Position numbers and translations under genes: made by a program
Part shown: positions 42,797-51,413 of the stretch, one piece after another
Layout of the letters: each line of letters begins with the position of its first letter
Position numbering within the stretch: position 1 is the stretch's first letter
The notes under the pieces: generated by a model
What the model was told of the DNA's origin: nothing
The model's input: the letters and a program-made list of their open reading frames with translations, nothing else
The model's database searches: none
Source: Streptomyces sp. NRRL WC-3605
Lineage (GTDB): Bacteria > Actinomycetota > Actinomycetes > Streptomycetales > Streptomycetaceae
Direction: 5' to 3'
Length of the DNA: 64,000 nucleotides
Assembly (NCBI RefSeq): GCF_001509795.1
Contig: NZ_LLZN01000043.1
Coordinates: 8,492-72,491, forward strand

Positions 42797-43270
42797 CTAG
42801 TTATCGAACCAGACCACCAGGCGGACGTTCTCCGCACCGTGCCGCCTGGCAAGCACGGTCATCACCGACCACACGTCACCCCACTCCTCATCACGTACCA
42901 CCTGGCGTCGGGTGAGGAGCGTCTCGGGCTCGGACGGCCCTCCGAATGATCCCGTACTCTCCCAGTCTGCACCTTCCAATTCGGCCCAGCTGATCCACGA
43001 CGGGCTGTGCGAGTCCTCCCGTTCCCACTCGAAGGCGCGCGTTGCAGCGCCTGAGGCGTCTCGCGGGAAGCCACGTTGCGCCGCGAGCGGCTCGAAAGAC
43101 CGTCCTCGGACGCCGAAGAGACAGCCGAAGGCTTCGTAGGACCGGCTGTTATAGACGTGATTCAGGGCCATCGCGGGGTGCCAGCGGAAGAACAACTCGT
43201 CGTCATCGGGCTCCGAGCTGTCGATGTAGCTGTTCCTGACCTCGATGAATCCATGGATATCCGTGCCCAT
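42797..43270 (-). CDS. Hypothetical protein ending at the IS target site
   Basis: A 157-residue soluble protein, MGTDIHGFIEVRNSYIDSSE to VRLVVWFDN, acidic and Trp-rich. I recall similar MGTDIHGF-starting hypothetical proteins in actinomycetes and phages, but no function. An in-frame ATG four codons upstream (43282) is possible. The stop codon TAG is read from CTA at 42797-42799, which is part of the CTAG repeat of the insertion sequence, so the element landed exactly on the stop codon and left the protein intact. Confidence 0.72.
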   Translation of the reverse strand: MGTDIHGFIEVRNSYIDSSEPDDDELFFRWHPAMALNHVYNSRSYEAFGCLFGVRGRSFEPLAAQRGFPRDASGAATRAFEWEREDSHSPSWISWAELEGADWESTGSFGGPSEPETLLTRRQVVRDEEWGDVWSVMTVLARRHGAENVRLVVWFDN

Positions 43271-43563
43271 GAAGCCGATCATGGCAGGCATGCCAGATCG
43301 CTGACCAGGAGATATCGCTGCTGAGGCACGGCTCTCCTGGCGTGCCCAGCCAACTCCACCTTTGATCCGCCGGACAGGCCCTAGGTCTCGATCTCCCCGT
43401 ACCCGTCGTGATCTTTGCACCACGCGCCGCTCGCTGTACACGGCCTGCTTCGCCGCCCGGTCGGGGGCCTGGCCATCCGCCTCACCAGGGTGTTGGAGAC
43501 CCGTCCGCCGTCCGGACAGCAAACCCGGTGCGGACAGGGCGTGCGACAGTTCGGTCCCCGGCG

Positions 43564-43902
43564 TCAGGCGGAGGGCTCCCGCTCGTGGCCGCGTGCGCGC
43601 AGCTCCTCGTTGATGCGCTGGGCCTCCTCGAGTTGGTCTTCGAGGATGATGATGCGGCAGGCGGCCTCGATGGGAGTGCCCTGGTCGACGAGCTCGCGAG
43701 CCCGGGCGGCGATGCGCAGCTGGTAGCGGGAGTAGCGCCGGTGGCCGCCTTCGGAGCGCAGTGGAGTGATCAGGCGGTGTTCGCCGAGAGCTCGGAGGAA
43801 GGCGGGGGTGGTGCCGAGCATCTCGGCGGCCCGGCCCATCGTGTAGGCGGGGTAGTCGTCGTCGTCGAGGTTGTCGATGGCACGCGATGCGGCAGGGGGC
43901 AT
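43564..43902 (-). CDS. MerR-like winged-helix regulator
   Basis: A 112-residue protein with a MerR-type [64 protein letters not shown] short coiled-coil tail follows ([20 protein letters not shown]). It is a one-domain form without an effector domain, common in Streptomyces and often linked to stress genes. It starts 28 bases from the strong hairpin of the structured region upstream. Confidence 0.85.
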   Translation of the reverse strand: MPPAASRAIDNLDDDDYPAYTMGRAAEMLGTTPAFLRALGEHRLITPLRSEGGHRRYSRYQLRIAARARELVDQGTPIEAACRIIILEDQLEEAQRINEELRARGHEREPSA

Positions 43903-43929
43903 AGACCTCTTCTTCCGGGGACGCGTCGG

Positions 43930-43962
43930 GGGGCCCGAACGCCGTCCTGGCGTTCGGGCCCC
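43930..43962. terminator. 14-pair perfect hairpin
   Basis: GGGGCCCGAACGCC and GGCGTTCGGGCCCC pair fully around a 5-base loop. It could terminate the candidate RNA on the minus strand or insulate the MerR-like gene. No T tract follows on either side. Confidence 0.6.
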
Positions 43963-44270
43963 GAGCTTTCAACACCATCTACCGGCGCATTGCGCCGGCC
44001 TTCTGTATCCGCAGGGGGTTCCACCCGGGAGGGTGGAGCTGCGGGGATCGCGGATGCGTGACCGGGGACCACCTTCCAATCCGGGGCCTGCGGTACCCGG
44101 GCTGACTCGCTCGCCCGGGCGATCCTGATGGCGCTTTCGCTCCTTACCTTCGGTTACTGCTGGTGATGCGGGATGCTCGCGGCCCTCGGGCCGCGCCTTG
44201 CTTGACGTGCCTGCGCGGCAGTTCCTGTCTGCCGCGCCCACTTCGACTCCTGGGTACGTGCAACACCATA
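43930..44270 (-). ncRNA. Candidate structured non-coding RNA of about 300-340 nt
   Basis: No credible gene occupies 43903-44405, yet the DNA is full of perfect stems: 9 pairs at 44213-44237 (GCGCGGCAG/CTGCCGCGC), 8 pairs at 44178-44195, a nested pair around 44020-44050 (TCCACCC/GGGTGGA inside CTGCGG/CCGCAG), CCGGCGCA/TGCGCCGG near 43985, and a 14-pair stem at 43930-43962. CAACACCAT is repeated at both ends (43970 and 44261). A GAAA-loop hairpin and runs like AACCGAAGGTAAGG on the minus strand give an RNA-like look. It vaguely recalls HEARO/omega-RNA elements, but no IscB-like gene is present. Orientation is uncertain. Confidence 0.4.
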
Positions 44271-44375
44271 ACTCCGCGACCCACGGATTTCTACTGTCGC
44301 CAGGACAGATTTTCTTCCCACTCAGTGCAGGCATTCTGCCGCGAAGAGGAGCGCACCCAGGCCGAGGCCGCCGGG

Positions 44376-44407
44376 GAGCCGGACGGCGCTCGCCGTCCGT
44401 CCGGCTC
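44376..44407 (-). terminator. Terminator hairpin of the RNase J gene
   Basis: GAGCCGGACGG (44376-44386) and CCGTCCGGCTC (44397-44407) form an 11-pair stem with a 10-base loop, overlapping the RNase J stop codon. Its position at the very end of the gene makes termination the likely role. Confidence 0.7.
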
Positions 44408-46091
44408 AGGCGTCGATGATGACGGGAATGATGAGGGGCTTGCGGCGGTGGGTGCGGAACGCCCAGTTCGCCACGGCGCGGGCGATGAGCTGTTCGAGCT
44501 GGCGCGCGTCGCCGACGCCTTCCTCCGCCGCGGTGGCCAGCGTCTTCTCGATGACGGGGATCACCGGTTCGAAGGTGGTGTCGTCGTGGACGAAACCGCG
44601 GGCCAGGAAGTCGGGAGCCTCGGCGAGCGCGCCGGTGTCCGCGTCGACGATCGCCACCACCGTGACCACGCCTTCCTCTGCGAGGGTGAGGCGGTCCTTG
44701 AGGGAGGCTTCGGTGGCACCGCCCACCTCCATGCCGTCCACATAGACGTTGCCGGCGGGGACCTTGCCGGTGACGGACGCGCGCCCGTCCACGAGGTCGA
44801 CCACGACGCCGTCCTCGGCGATGACGACCCGTTCGGGATCGACGCCCGTACGGATGGCGAGGTCGGCGTTGGCCCGCAGGTGGCGCCATTCGCCGTGCAC
44901 CGGCATGACGTTGCGGGGCTTGACGATGTTGTAGCAGTAGACGAGTTCGCCGGCGCTCGCGTGCCCGGAGACGTGCACCTTGGCGTTGCCCTTGTGGACC
45001 ACGTGGGCACCCCACCGGGTGAGTCCGTTGATCACCCGGTAGATGGCGTTCTCGTTGCCGGGGATGAGGGAGCTGGCGAGCAGGACGGTGTCCCCCTTGC
45101 CGATGCGGATCATGTGGTCCCGGTTGGCCATCCGTGACAGCGCGGCCATGGGTTCGCCCTGGGAGCCGGTGCACACCAGGGTGACCTTGTGGTCCGGCAG
45201 CTTCTCCAGTTCCTTCGTGCTCACGACCAGGCCCGAGGGGACCTTCAGATAGCCCAAGTCACGCGCGATGCCCATGTTGCGGACCATGGACCGGCCGACG
45301 AAGGCGACCTTGCGGCCGTACTGATGGGCGGCGTCCAAGACCTGCTGGATGCGGTGCACGTGGCTGGCGAAGCTGGAGACGATGACCCGGCGCGGCGCGG
45401 CGCGCATCACCTGTTCGATCGCCGGGTTCAGCTCGCGCTCGGACGTGGTGAAGCCGGGTACTTCGGCGTTCGTGGAGTCGGTGAGGAACAGATCCACGCC
45501 CTCCTCTCCGAGGCGGGCGAAGGCGCGCAGATCGGTGATGCGGTCGTCGAGGGGGAACTGGTCCATCTTGAAGTCGCCGGTGTGCAGCACCATCCCGGCC
45601 CGCGTGCGGATCGCGACCGCGAGGCTGTCGGGGATGGAGTGGTTGACCGCCACGAACTCGCAGTCGAAGGGCCCGAAGGCGCGCCGGTCGCCCTCCCGCA
45701 CCCGCACCGGGCGCGGCCGGATCCCGTGTTCCTTGAGCTTGGCCTCCAGGAACGCCAGCGTCAGCTTGGAGCCGACGACAGGGATGTCCGACCGCTCACG
45801 CAGCAGGTACGGAACACCACCGATGTGGTCCTCGTGGCCATGGGTGAGGATCACGGCCACGACGTCGTCCAGGCGGTCCCGGATCGAGGTGAAGTCCGGC
45901 AGGATCACGTCCACGCCGGGCTGGGTCTCCTCGGGGAAGAGCACGCCGCAGTCGACGATGAGCAGCTTCCCGGCGTGCTCGAAGACGGTCATGTTGCGGC
46001 CGATCTCACCCAGGCCGCCCAGGGCGATGACACGCAGCCCTCCTTCAGGCAGGGCAGGGGCGGCCTTCAGTTCAGGGTGCGGATGACTCAT
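44406..46091 (-). CDS. rnj: Ribonuclease J (metallo-beta-lactamase/beta-CASP)
   Basis: A 561-residue RNase J. The zinc site is LTHGHEDHIGGVPYLL with LHTGDFKMD and DSTNAEVPGFTTSE. Beta-CASP motifs are VIVSSFASHVHRIQQVL, VCTGSQGEPMAALSRM and HVSGHASAGEL, followed by MPVHGEWRHL. The C-terminal domain ends FRTHRRKPLIIPVIIDA. It acts in 5'-3' exonucleolytic and endonucleolytic RNA decay and rRNA maturation. ATG 46091 (MSHPHPELKA) is chosen as the family N-terminus. In Streptomyces the primary rnj is usually beside dapA; this context differs, so it could be a second copy (inference). Confidence 0.93.
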   Translation of the reverse strand: MSHPHPELKAAPALPEGGLRVIALGGLGEIGRNMTVFEHAGKLLIVDCGVLFPEETQPGVDVILPDFTSIRDRLDDVVAVILTHGHEDHIGGVPYLLRERSDIPVVGSKLTLAFLEAKLKEHGIRPRPVRVREGDRRAFGPFDCEFVAVNHSIPDSLAVAIRTRAGMVLHTGDFKMDQFPLDDRITDLRAFARLGEEGVDLFLTDSTNAEVPGFTTSERELNPAIEQVMRAAPRRVIVSSFASHVHRIQQVLDAAHQYGRKVAFVGRSMVRNMGIARDLGYLKVPSGLVVSTKELEKLPDHKVTLVCTGSQGEPMAALSRMANRDHMIRIGKGDTVLLASSLIPGNENAIYRVINGLTRWGAHVVHKGNAKVHVSGHASAGELVYCYNIVKPRNVMPVHGEWRHLRANADLAIRTGVDPERVVIAEDGVVVDLVDGRASVTGKVPAGNVYVDGMEVGGATEASLKDRLTLAEEGVVTVVAIVDADTGALAEAPDFLARGFVHDDTTFEPVIPVIEKTLATAAEEGVGDARQLEQLIARAVANWAFRTHRRKPLIIPVIIDA

Positions 46092-46276
46092 ACCCTGACG
46101 GTACCCGCAGTGCCGGGCAGGATGATCCATTGCCCCTGTGATCTCTTCCGTCCGACGGCGAGAGGCGATGCGCCCCCTGGCCCGTCGAGCGCCACCGCGC
46201 GGAGCCGTCCGCGCGGCTCACCCGGTCGCGGCACCGCTGCACCCCCCAGGCGGCCCGGTGCATAGAATCCGGTTCC

Positions 46277-46636
46277 ATGCCGAAGCCTGACGAGCTGCTC
46301 GTTGCCATAGCCGCCCTCGTGGAGACCGGCCGGAGCAATCAGATGTCCCTGACCGCGATCACCAGTGGTGCCGTCATCACCGGTCGGCTGGCCCCGGAAG
46401 CCATGTGGAGGCAGAGGGTGTCCGAGGTGCTGACGGATTCCGCCGACCTGGGCGCGTTCTCCGCGGTCTTCGACACCCCCACGGCGAAGGACGGACCGCC
46501 CACACATCTGCATTTCCACGTCGCCCGGATCCTGCAGGGAACGGTAGGGATCCCGGAGACGGGCGGGATGTACCGCGTCGCGATCGAGGACGTCAGTGCC
46601 TGGACCGTGGGCGACTTCAGCTACTCCGACCACTGA
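46277..46636 (+). CDS. Hypothetical protein, 119 residues
   Basis: MPKPDELLVAIAALVETGRS to AIEDVSAWTVGDFSYSDH. It looks like a compact alpha/beta protein with conserved-looking blocks (SLTAITSGAVITGRLAP, HLHFHVARILQGTVGIPETG, DVSAWTVGDFSYSD). It has no signal peptide or membrane segment and no known motif. The coding bias matches its neighbours, so it is a real gene. It is divergent from RNase J and followed by a convergent DUF2630 gene. Confidence 0.72.
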   Translation: MPKPDELLVAIAALVETGRSNQMSLTAITSGAVITGRLAPEAMWRQRVSEVLTDSADLGAFSAVFDTPTAKDGPPTHLHFHVARILQGTVGIPETGGMYRVAIEDVSAWTVGDFSYSDH

Positions 46637-46754
46637 CACACGACCCGCTGCGGACGGTGGGGGCCCGTCGGCAAACGCCGGCGGGCCCCCACCGTTCGGT
46701 TCTGCTCGCACTGGCTGGACGGGGGCAGGGCGCTGCAGTAGGTCGAGGCCGGGG

Positions 46755-47018
46755 TCAGGAGAGGTAGTCCTCCACCTGCGAGGCCGGGCGCACGTGCGCG
46801 TCCGCGGGGTCCTGCCCGGCCGCGGTCCGGGCGCGGCGCTGGCGCAACAGGTCCCAGCACTGGTCGAGTGCAGTCTCCAGCTGGGCCAGTCGCTCGTGTT
46901 CGGTCGGCTGGTCGATGGTGTTCTCCGCCAGGCGGTCCCGCAGGTCCTTCTCCTGGCTGATCATCTCTTGGATACGGCCGAGGATCTGCTTCTCGGTGTC
47001 CGCTTCGGAGTTCGGCAT
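46755..47018 (-). CDS. DUF2630 family protein
   Basis: An 87-residue helical protein matching the DUF2630 pattern: ILGRIQEMISQEKDLRDRLA, RLAQLETALDQCWDLLRQRR, ARTAAGQDPADAHVRPASQV EDYLS. Its function is unknown. The family is small, soluble and common in actinomycetes, often near stress genes. It lies 59 bases downstream of the flavoprotein gene on the same strand. Confidence 0.85.
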   Translation of the reverse strand: MPNSEADTEKQILGRIQEMISQEKDLRDRLAENTIDQPTEHERLAQLETALDQCWDLLRQRRARTAAGQDPADAHVRPASQVEDYLS

Positions 47019-47077
47019 GGAATCACTCCCTCAGGACGGGGTGCACGGCTGTGGCCGCGCAGCCGAAGAGCTGTGGA

Positions 47078-48466
47078 TCAGTCGGTCCAGGCGTTGAAGA
47101 GCATGTTCAGGCCCTCCGCCATGGTGGGGTGAGCGATGATCGAGTCCCTGAGCAGCGTGTACGGGGCGCCTGTCAGCATGGCCGTCTGGACGACCGTCAG
47201 GACCTCGGACGCGTCCGGGCCGATCAGTGCCACCCCCAGAATGCGTTCGCCGGCCCGGTCCACGACGGCCTTCCAGACGCCGCGCGTGTCCCGGAGCGTG
47301 CGTGCACGCGGAATGGCCGCGACCGGCATACGGGCGATCCGTACGTCGTATCCGGCGGCCCGGGCCTCGGTCTCGGTCATGCCGACCCGGGCCAGTTCGG
47401 GTGTGGTGAAGAGGTTCCACGGCACCAGCCGCTCGGACGTGCGCCTGTCCCCGCCGGCGATGTTCGCCTTGACGATCCGGTAGTCGTCGAGGGAGACGTG
47501 CGTGAACTGCGGGCTGCCCGCCACGTCGCCGACCGCCCAGGTGTGCGGGGCCGTGGCCGCCAACCGGTCGTCGACCTCCACGAAGCCACGCGCGTCCGTC
47601 CGGACGCCGGCGGCGTCGAGGTCGAGGTCCCTCGTCACCGGTTCCCGGCCGACGGCCACCAGCACGTCCGTGCCGGTGACCTCGCCCAGGTCGCCGAGGT
47701 CCACCGTGACACCGGCCGGGCCGCGTGAGACTCCGATGGGCTTGACGCCCGTACGCAGCTCCACGCCGGCCTCGACGAGGAATCCGGTCAGCGCCTCCGA
47801 TACGTCGGGGTCCTCCCGGGGCAGCACACGGTCACCACGGTGCAGCACCGTGACCCTGCTACCGAACGCGGCGAACATGTGGGCGAACTCCAGCCCGACA
47901 TAGCCACCGCCGATGACGATCAGGTGTTCCGGAAGCCGATCCAGGTGGAGAAGCGTCTCGCTCGTCAGGGGTTCGGCCTCGGCGAGCCCGGGGAGGTCGG
48001 GGATGGCGGGTGTCGTACCAGTGTTGATCACCACGTCCTTGCCGCGCAGGAACCGGCTGCCTCCGTCGTTCAGCTGGACCCGCACCGTGCGCTCGCCCGT
48101 GAATCGGGCGGTCCCCAGGATGAAGTCCATACCGCTTTCGATGAACTGGCGGTGGTTGAGGTCGACCATCCCGTCGACCACGCCCTCCTTGTGCGCACGC
48201 AGGAGAGCCAGGTCGGCCGCGGCCTCGCCGGTGCGGACGCCCACCTGTTCCGCACGGCTCAGGCTGTCGAGGAGTCTGGCGCTGGTGACCAGGCTCTTGG
48301 TCGGAATGCACGCCACGTTGATGCAGGTGCCGCCGATCATGCCCTGCTCCACCATGGCCACTCGGCCGCCTCCGCGGGCGATGTCCATGGCGAGGGTCTT
48401 GCCGCCCTTGCCACCCCCCACGACGAGGAGATCGACCTCTTCCACGCCCGTGTCCGCCTGTGCCAT
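47078..48466 (-). CDS. FAD-dependent pyridine nucleotide-disulfide oxidoreductase (mercuric reductase-like)
   Basis: A 462-residue class I flavin disulfide reductase. It has FAD loop LLVVGGGKGGKTLAMDIARG, redox pair GGTCINVACIPTK (Cys48/Cys53), NAD(P) loop VIGGGYVGLEFAHMFAAFGS, second FAD motif TWAVGDVAGSPQFTH and dimer-interface base HPTMAEGLN. It lacks the N-terminal heavy-metal domain and C-terminal Cys pair of true MerA, so it may be a general oxidoreductase of the RclA/MerA-like type. ATG 48466 is the family start. Confidence 0.88.
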   Translation of the reverse strand: MAQADTGVEEVDLLVVGGGKGGKTLAMDIARGGGRVAMVEQGMIGGTCINVACIPTKSLVTSARLLDSLSRAEQVGVRTGEAAADLALLRAHKEGVVDGMVDLNHRQFIESGMDFILGTARFTGERTVRVQLNDGGSRFLRGKDVVINTGTTPAIPDLPGLAEAEPLTSETLLHLDRLPEHLIVIGGGYVGLEFAHMFAAFGSRVTVLHRGDRVLPREDPDVSEALTGFLVEAGVELRTGVKPIGVSRGPAGVTVDLGDLGEVTGTDVLVAVGREPVTRDLDLDAAGVRTDARGFVEVDDRLAATAPHTWAVGDVAGSPQFTHVSLDDYRIVKANIAGGDRRTSERLVPWNLFTTPELARVGMTETEARAAGYDVRIARMPVAAIPRARTLRDTRGVWKAVVDRAGERILGVALIGPDASEVLTVVQTAMLTGAPYTLLRDSIIAHPTMAEGLNMLFNAWTD

Positions 48467-48620
48467 GCCCCGCTCCTTCACCGCGAATGCCGTCACCGCG
48501 AATGCCGTCCCCCCATCCTCATCCGCGTATCCGTCGGACGCATCCGGCATCGGCATCACCGGCCGGATGTGTCTGGATCTGTCACCAGCGGTGTCGGCTC
48601 CGGACCGAGCGGTGGGGCCC

Positions 48621-48998
48621 CTACGGGTGTGTGTCCGTGATCGCGATGACCTGGTCGAGGCGGTCCCTGGCGGCCTCCAGTTCGTCGATCTTGGCCTGGA
48701 TGCGTTCGCGCTCGACGCGCAGCATGGCTCGCTGATCGGCGTCGGTGTGCCCGGCTTCCCAGCACGGAAGCAGTTCGGTGATCCTGCGGCTGGTGAGACC
48801 GGCGGCGTACATCTGCTGGAAGAACCGGACCATGGCGATGGCGTCCTGCCGGTACAGCCGCTGGCCGGACGGGCTGCGCTCCGGGGTGAGCAGCCCCTGC
48901 TGCTCGTAGTAGCGCACGGCGCGCACCGAGACGCCTGCGCCCCGTGCCACCTCACCGATGCGGATCAAGCGCTCGGTCGAGTCCGGTGTGACGGACAA
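48621..48998 (-). CDS. MerR-family regulator
   Basis: A 125-residue regulator. The HTH reads LIRIGEVARGAGVSVRAVRY, YEQQGLLTPERSPSGQRLYR, QDAIAMVRFFQQMYAAGLTS; a dimerisation helix follows (RVERERIQAKIDELEAARDR). TTG 48998 is chosen because AGAGGAG lies just upstream; longer in-frame starts would run through the operator. It is divergent from an SDR gene whose promoter carries a classical MerR dyad, and it likely activates that gene on binding a drug or electrophile. Confidence 0.88.
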   Translation of the reverse strand: MSVTPDSTERLIRIGEVARGAGVSVRAVRYYEQQGLLTPERSPSGQRLYRQDAIAMVRFFQQMYAAGLTSRRITELLPCWEAGHTDADQRAMLRVERERIQAKIDELEAARDRLDQVIAITDTHP

Positions 48999-49035
48999 AG
49001 GTGACTCCTCTCTCCCTGGCGCCGACGGTCCGGGC

Positions 49036-49067
49036 TTGCCTCTGACGTCAGCGTCAGGTTTTAGCGT
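49036..49067 (+). promoter_or_regulatory. MerR-type promoter and operator of the SDR gene
   Basis: TTGCCT (49036-49041) and TAGCGT (49062-49067) are 20 bases apart, the over-long spacer typical of MerR-activated promoters. CTGACG-TCAG-CGTCAG (49042-49057), a perfect dyad, fills the spacer. Transcription would start about at the SDR ATG (49075), giving a leaderless mRNA. Confidence 0.75.
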
Positions 49068-49074
49068 ACTGGAC

Positions 49075-49803
49075 ATGGACATCAAGAACTCCGTCGCCCT
49101 TGTCACCGGAGCGAACCGTGGCCTGGGCCGCGCTTTCGCCCAGCGTCTGCTGGAGCGGGGCGCTCACAAGGTCTACGCGACAGCCCGCCGCCCGGAGACC
49201 GTGGACCTGCCCGGCGTCGAGGTGCTGCCCCTCGACATCACCGACCCCGCGTCCGTCAGGGCCGCCGCCGAGACGGCCCAGGACGTCTCGCTGCTCATCA
49301 ACAATGCGGGCATCAGTACGGGGACGGACCTGGTGACCGGTTCGCTGGACACGCTGCGCCATGAACTGGAGACCAACATGTTCGGCCACCTGGAGATGAT
49401 CCGGCACTTCGCGCCGACGCTGGCCGGGAACGGCGGGGGCGCCGTCGTCAACGTCCTCTCCGCCATGTCGTGGTTCGGCGGCAAGGGCGCGAACGCCTAC
49501 CACCTGACCAAGGCCGCCGCGTGGGCCATGACCAACGGTGTCCGCCTGGAGCTGGCCGATCAGGGAACGCTCGTCACGGCCGTGCACCTGGGCCTGGCCG
49601 ACACCGACATGGCCGCCGGCTGGCCCGTGGCCAAGATCGCTCCGTCCGACCTGGCCGACGCCGCTCTCGACGGTGTCGAAGCCGGGTCCGCGGAGGTCCT
49701 CGCCGATCAGTGGAGCCGGGATGTGAAGTCCCGTCTGCCTATGGCGCCGGAGGAGTTCGACGCAGCCATGGGCCGCGCTCTGGCGGCGCTGGTGGCGGGC
49801 TGA
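49075..49803 (+). CDS. Short-chain dehydrogenase/reductase
   Basis: A 242-residue SDR with ALVTGANRGLGRAFAQRLLE, NNAGISTGTDL, catalytic Ser in VLSAMSWFG, and AYHLTKAA (Tyr/Lys). It is NADP-type by the ATARRP segment. ATG 49075 coincides with the predicted transcription start, and no ribosome binding site precedes it. It is controlled by the divergent MerR gene. Confidence 0.9.
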   Translation: MDIKNSVALVTGANRGLGRAFAQRLLERGAHKVYATARRPETVDLPGVEVLPLDITDPASVRAAAETAQDVSLLINNAGISTGTDLVTGSLDTLRHELETNMFGHLEMIRHFAPTLAGNGGGAVVNVLSAMSWFGGKGANAYHLTKAAAWAMTNGVRLELADQGTLVTAVHLGLADTDMAAGWPVAKIAPSDLADAALDGVEAGSAEVLADQWSRDVKSRLPMAPEEFDAAMGRALAALVAG

Positions 49804-49944
49804 TCTCCGCCGCCCTCAGGACACCTCCGCAGGGTCCGGAAGGTCGGTCACGGGCGCTGCGGAGCGGCGCCCGTGGTCGGCCGACGACTGCGGCCGCGGC
49901 GGTGCCCAGGGGCGGGGTGGAGAACGTCGACGCCGGTGTCCGGC

Positions 49945-51003
49945 TCAGCTTTCGCCGTCGTCGGGTGCTCGTTCGTCGGCCGGCTGACGTTCTCTCCCGC
50001 CCGGGTGGCGCTGCCGCCAGATCAAGAAGACCGCGGTGGACACCACCGCCCAGCCCGCCAGCACCAGGAACGGGAAGGCGTGCTGGTGCCCGGAGAAGTA
50101 CACCGCCGTGTGCTGGGCGTTGACCGAGGCTCCGGGCGGCAGCCACCGTCCGACGGCGCCCAGCACAGACGGCAGCAGCGGCCACGAGACCGCGCCGCCC
50201 GACGACGGGTTGCCCAGCACGACCATCACGCCCCAGGTGGGGATCATCGCCCACCGGCCCATCAGCGTGTTGAACATGGTGAAGGTCATGCCGCTGGTGA
50301 ACATGGTCAGCGCCAGGATCAGCCACGACTCCGCGAACGGCAGCGCGAGCGCCCCGAGCAACCAGTCCACGGCCGCCGCGATCGCGAAACCGCCCAGCAG
50401 CGCATAGGTGGCCGTGAAAGCGATCCGTTCCGCCGGCGTGAGCGCCGGGGCATGGACGCTGAGCTGGATCGCGCCGACGAAGCCGATGATCACCGCGGCG
50501 AGCGAGATGTAGAAGATCGCGAGGCCGCGGGGATCGCCCTTCTGCAGCGGATTGACGTCCCGGACGGTCACCGATACGCCGGTCTCCCGCCCGACCTCGG
50601 GCGCCGCCTGCCGCAACAGTTCCGCGACCGAGGCGCCCGAAGCCGACGTCACGTCCAGCACGACGTGCCGACCGCCGTCCCGCAGCTCGAAGATCGCGAA
50701 GACACGTTGATCCTCGACGGCCTCCAGTGCCGCCTTCCGCGAGTCGTACTCGTGTGTGGTCACCGAGGAGTTGAGCGCCTTGCCCAGGCCCGCCAGATAC
50801 TCCTCGCCCCGCTGAGCCTCGAACGACCCGATGACGGCCGTCGGAAGCCGGTGCGGGGTCGGATTCGCCATGGCGTACGTGTACGACCAGGCGAACAGAC
50901 CGGCCGCCACAGACACGATGAACACCAGCACAATCGCCGGCCACTGCGGCCTCCCGCGAAGACGGGCCCAGTGGCCCTCGGGCCCTTCCCGATCGTCCTG
51001 CAC
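49945..51003 (-). CDS. ABC-2-type membrane protein (YhgE/DUF3533-like)
   Basis: A 352-residue membrane protein: one N-terminal helix (WPAIVLVFIVSVAAGLFAWS), a large extracytoplasmic domain (about 45-165), then about five helices (LAIFYISLAAVIIGFVGAIQ, ALLGGFAIAAAVDWLLGALA, FLVLAGWAVVSTAVFLIW). This is the topology of ABC-2 permease or Pip/YhgE-like proteins that export compounds or anchor surface complexes. No ATPase gene is adjacent. The substrate is unknown. Confidence 0.75.
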   Translation of the reverse strand: MQDDREGPEGHWARLRGRPQWPAIVLVFIVSVAAGLFAWSYTYAMANPTPHRLPTAVIGSFEAQRGEEYLAGLGKALNSSVTTHEYDSRKAALEAVEDQRVFAIFELRDGGRHVVLDVTSASGASVAELLRQAAPEVGRETGVSVTVRDVNPLQKGDPRGLAIFYISLAAVIIGFVGAIQLSVHAPALTPAERIAFTATYALLGGFAIAAAVDWLLGALALPFAESWLILALTMFTSGMTFTMFNTLMGRWAMIPTWGVMVVLGNPSSGGAVSWPLLPSVLGAVGRWLPPGASVNAQHTAVYFSGHQHAFPFLVLAGWAVVSTAVFLIWRQRHPGGRERQPADERAPDDGES

Positions 51004-51413
51004 GCCGCCCGTCCCTCATCCTTGAAGCCCGGCTCCATCCTCACGCGTCACACACGGCGATCCAGTCACCAACACCCGCCGTGGCCGGGTGAAAACCACG
51101 CACGGGTGGCCTGGTCGCCGCCCGGATCAGAGGCCGGGCAGGGGAAGACGGGCCGGGAAGGCATGCAGGTTCCGTCGAGGACGGCGCGGCTGAGGGGGCG
51201 CCCTTGAACCGAGATCAGCGCCTGGCACTGGACACGGTCGGCTGGACGCCGCTGCGGCCTCTGCGGGAGACATGACGTCTCTCGAGCGTCCAGTCCGCCG
51301 ACGCGTCCCGCCGGCCGGTGGCTGTCCCCGCCCGTGTCGTTTCCGTCCAAGACGTCGGCCCTGAAGCCGCCTAACCTGACGTCAGAAGCGCTGCCCGTGA
51401 TGAGGAGACGCAG
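51004..51413. other. Non-coding gap with a short palindrome
   Basis: This 410-base stretch between divergent genes shows no recognisable gene or relic. CTGACGTCAG, a perfect 10-base palindrome, lies at 51376-51385, about 30 bases before the next gene, and GAGGAGA precedes that gene's ATG. Confidence 0.4.

Noticed and set aside
43930..44330. RNase P RNA, tmRNA or SRP RNA in the structured gap
   Set aside because: The diagnostic conserved blocks of those RNAs (such as GGAAAGTCCGGGC for RNase P or a proteolysis-tag reading frame for tmRNA) are absent.
51376..51385. CTGACGTCAG palindrome as a second site for the MerR regulator at 48.6 kb
   Set aside because: It shares the arms but lacks the 4-base centre of the MerR dyad and is not in a promoter spacer, so the similarity may be chance.
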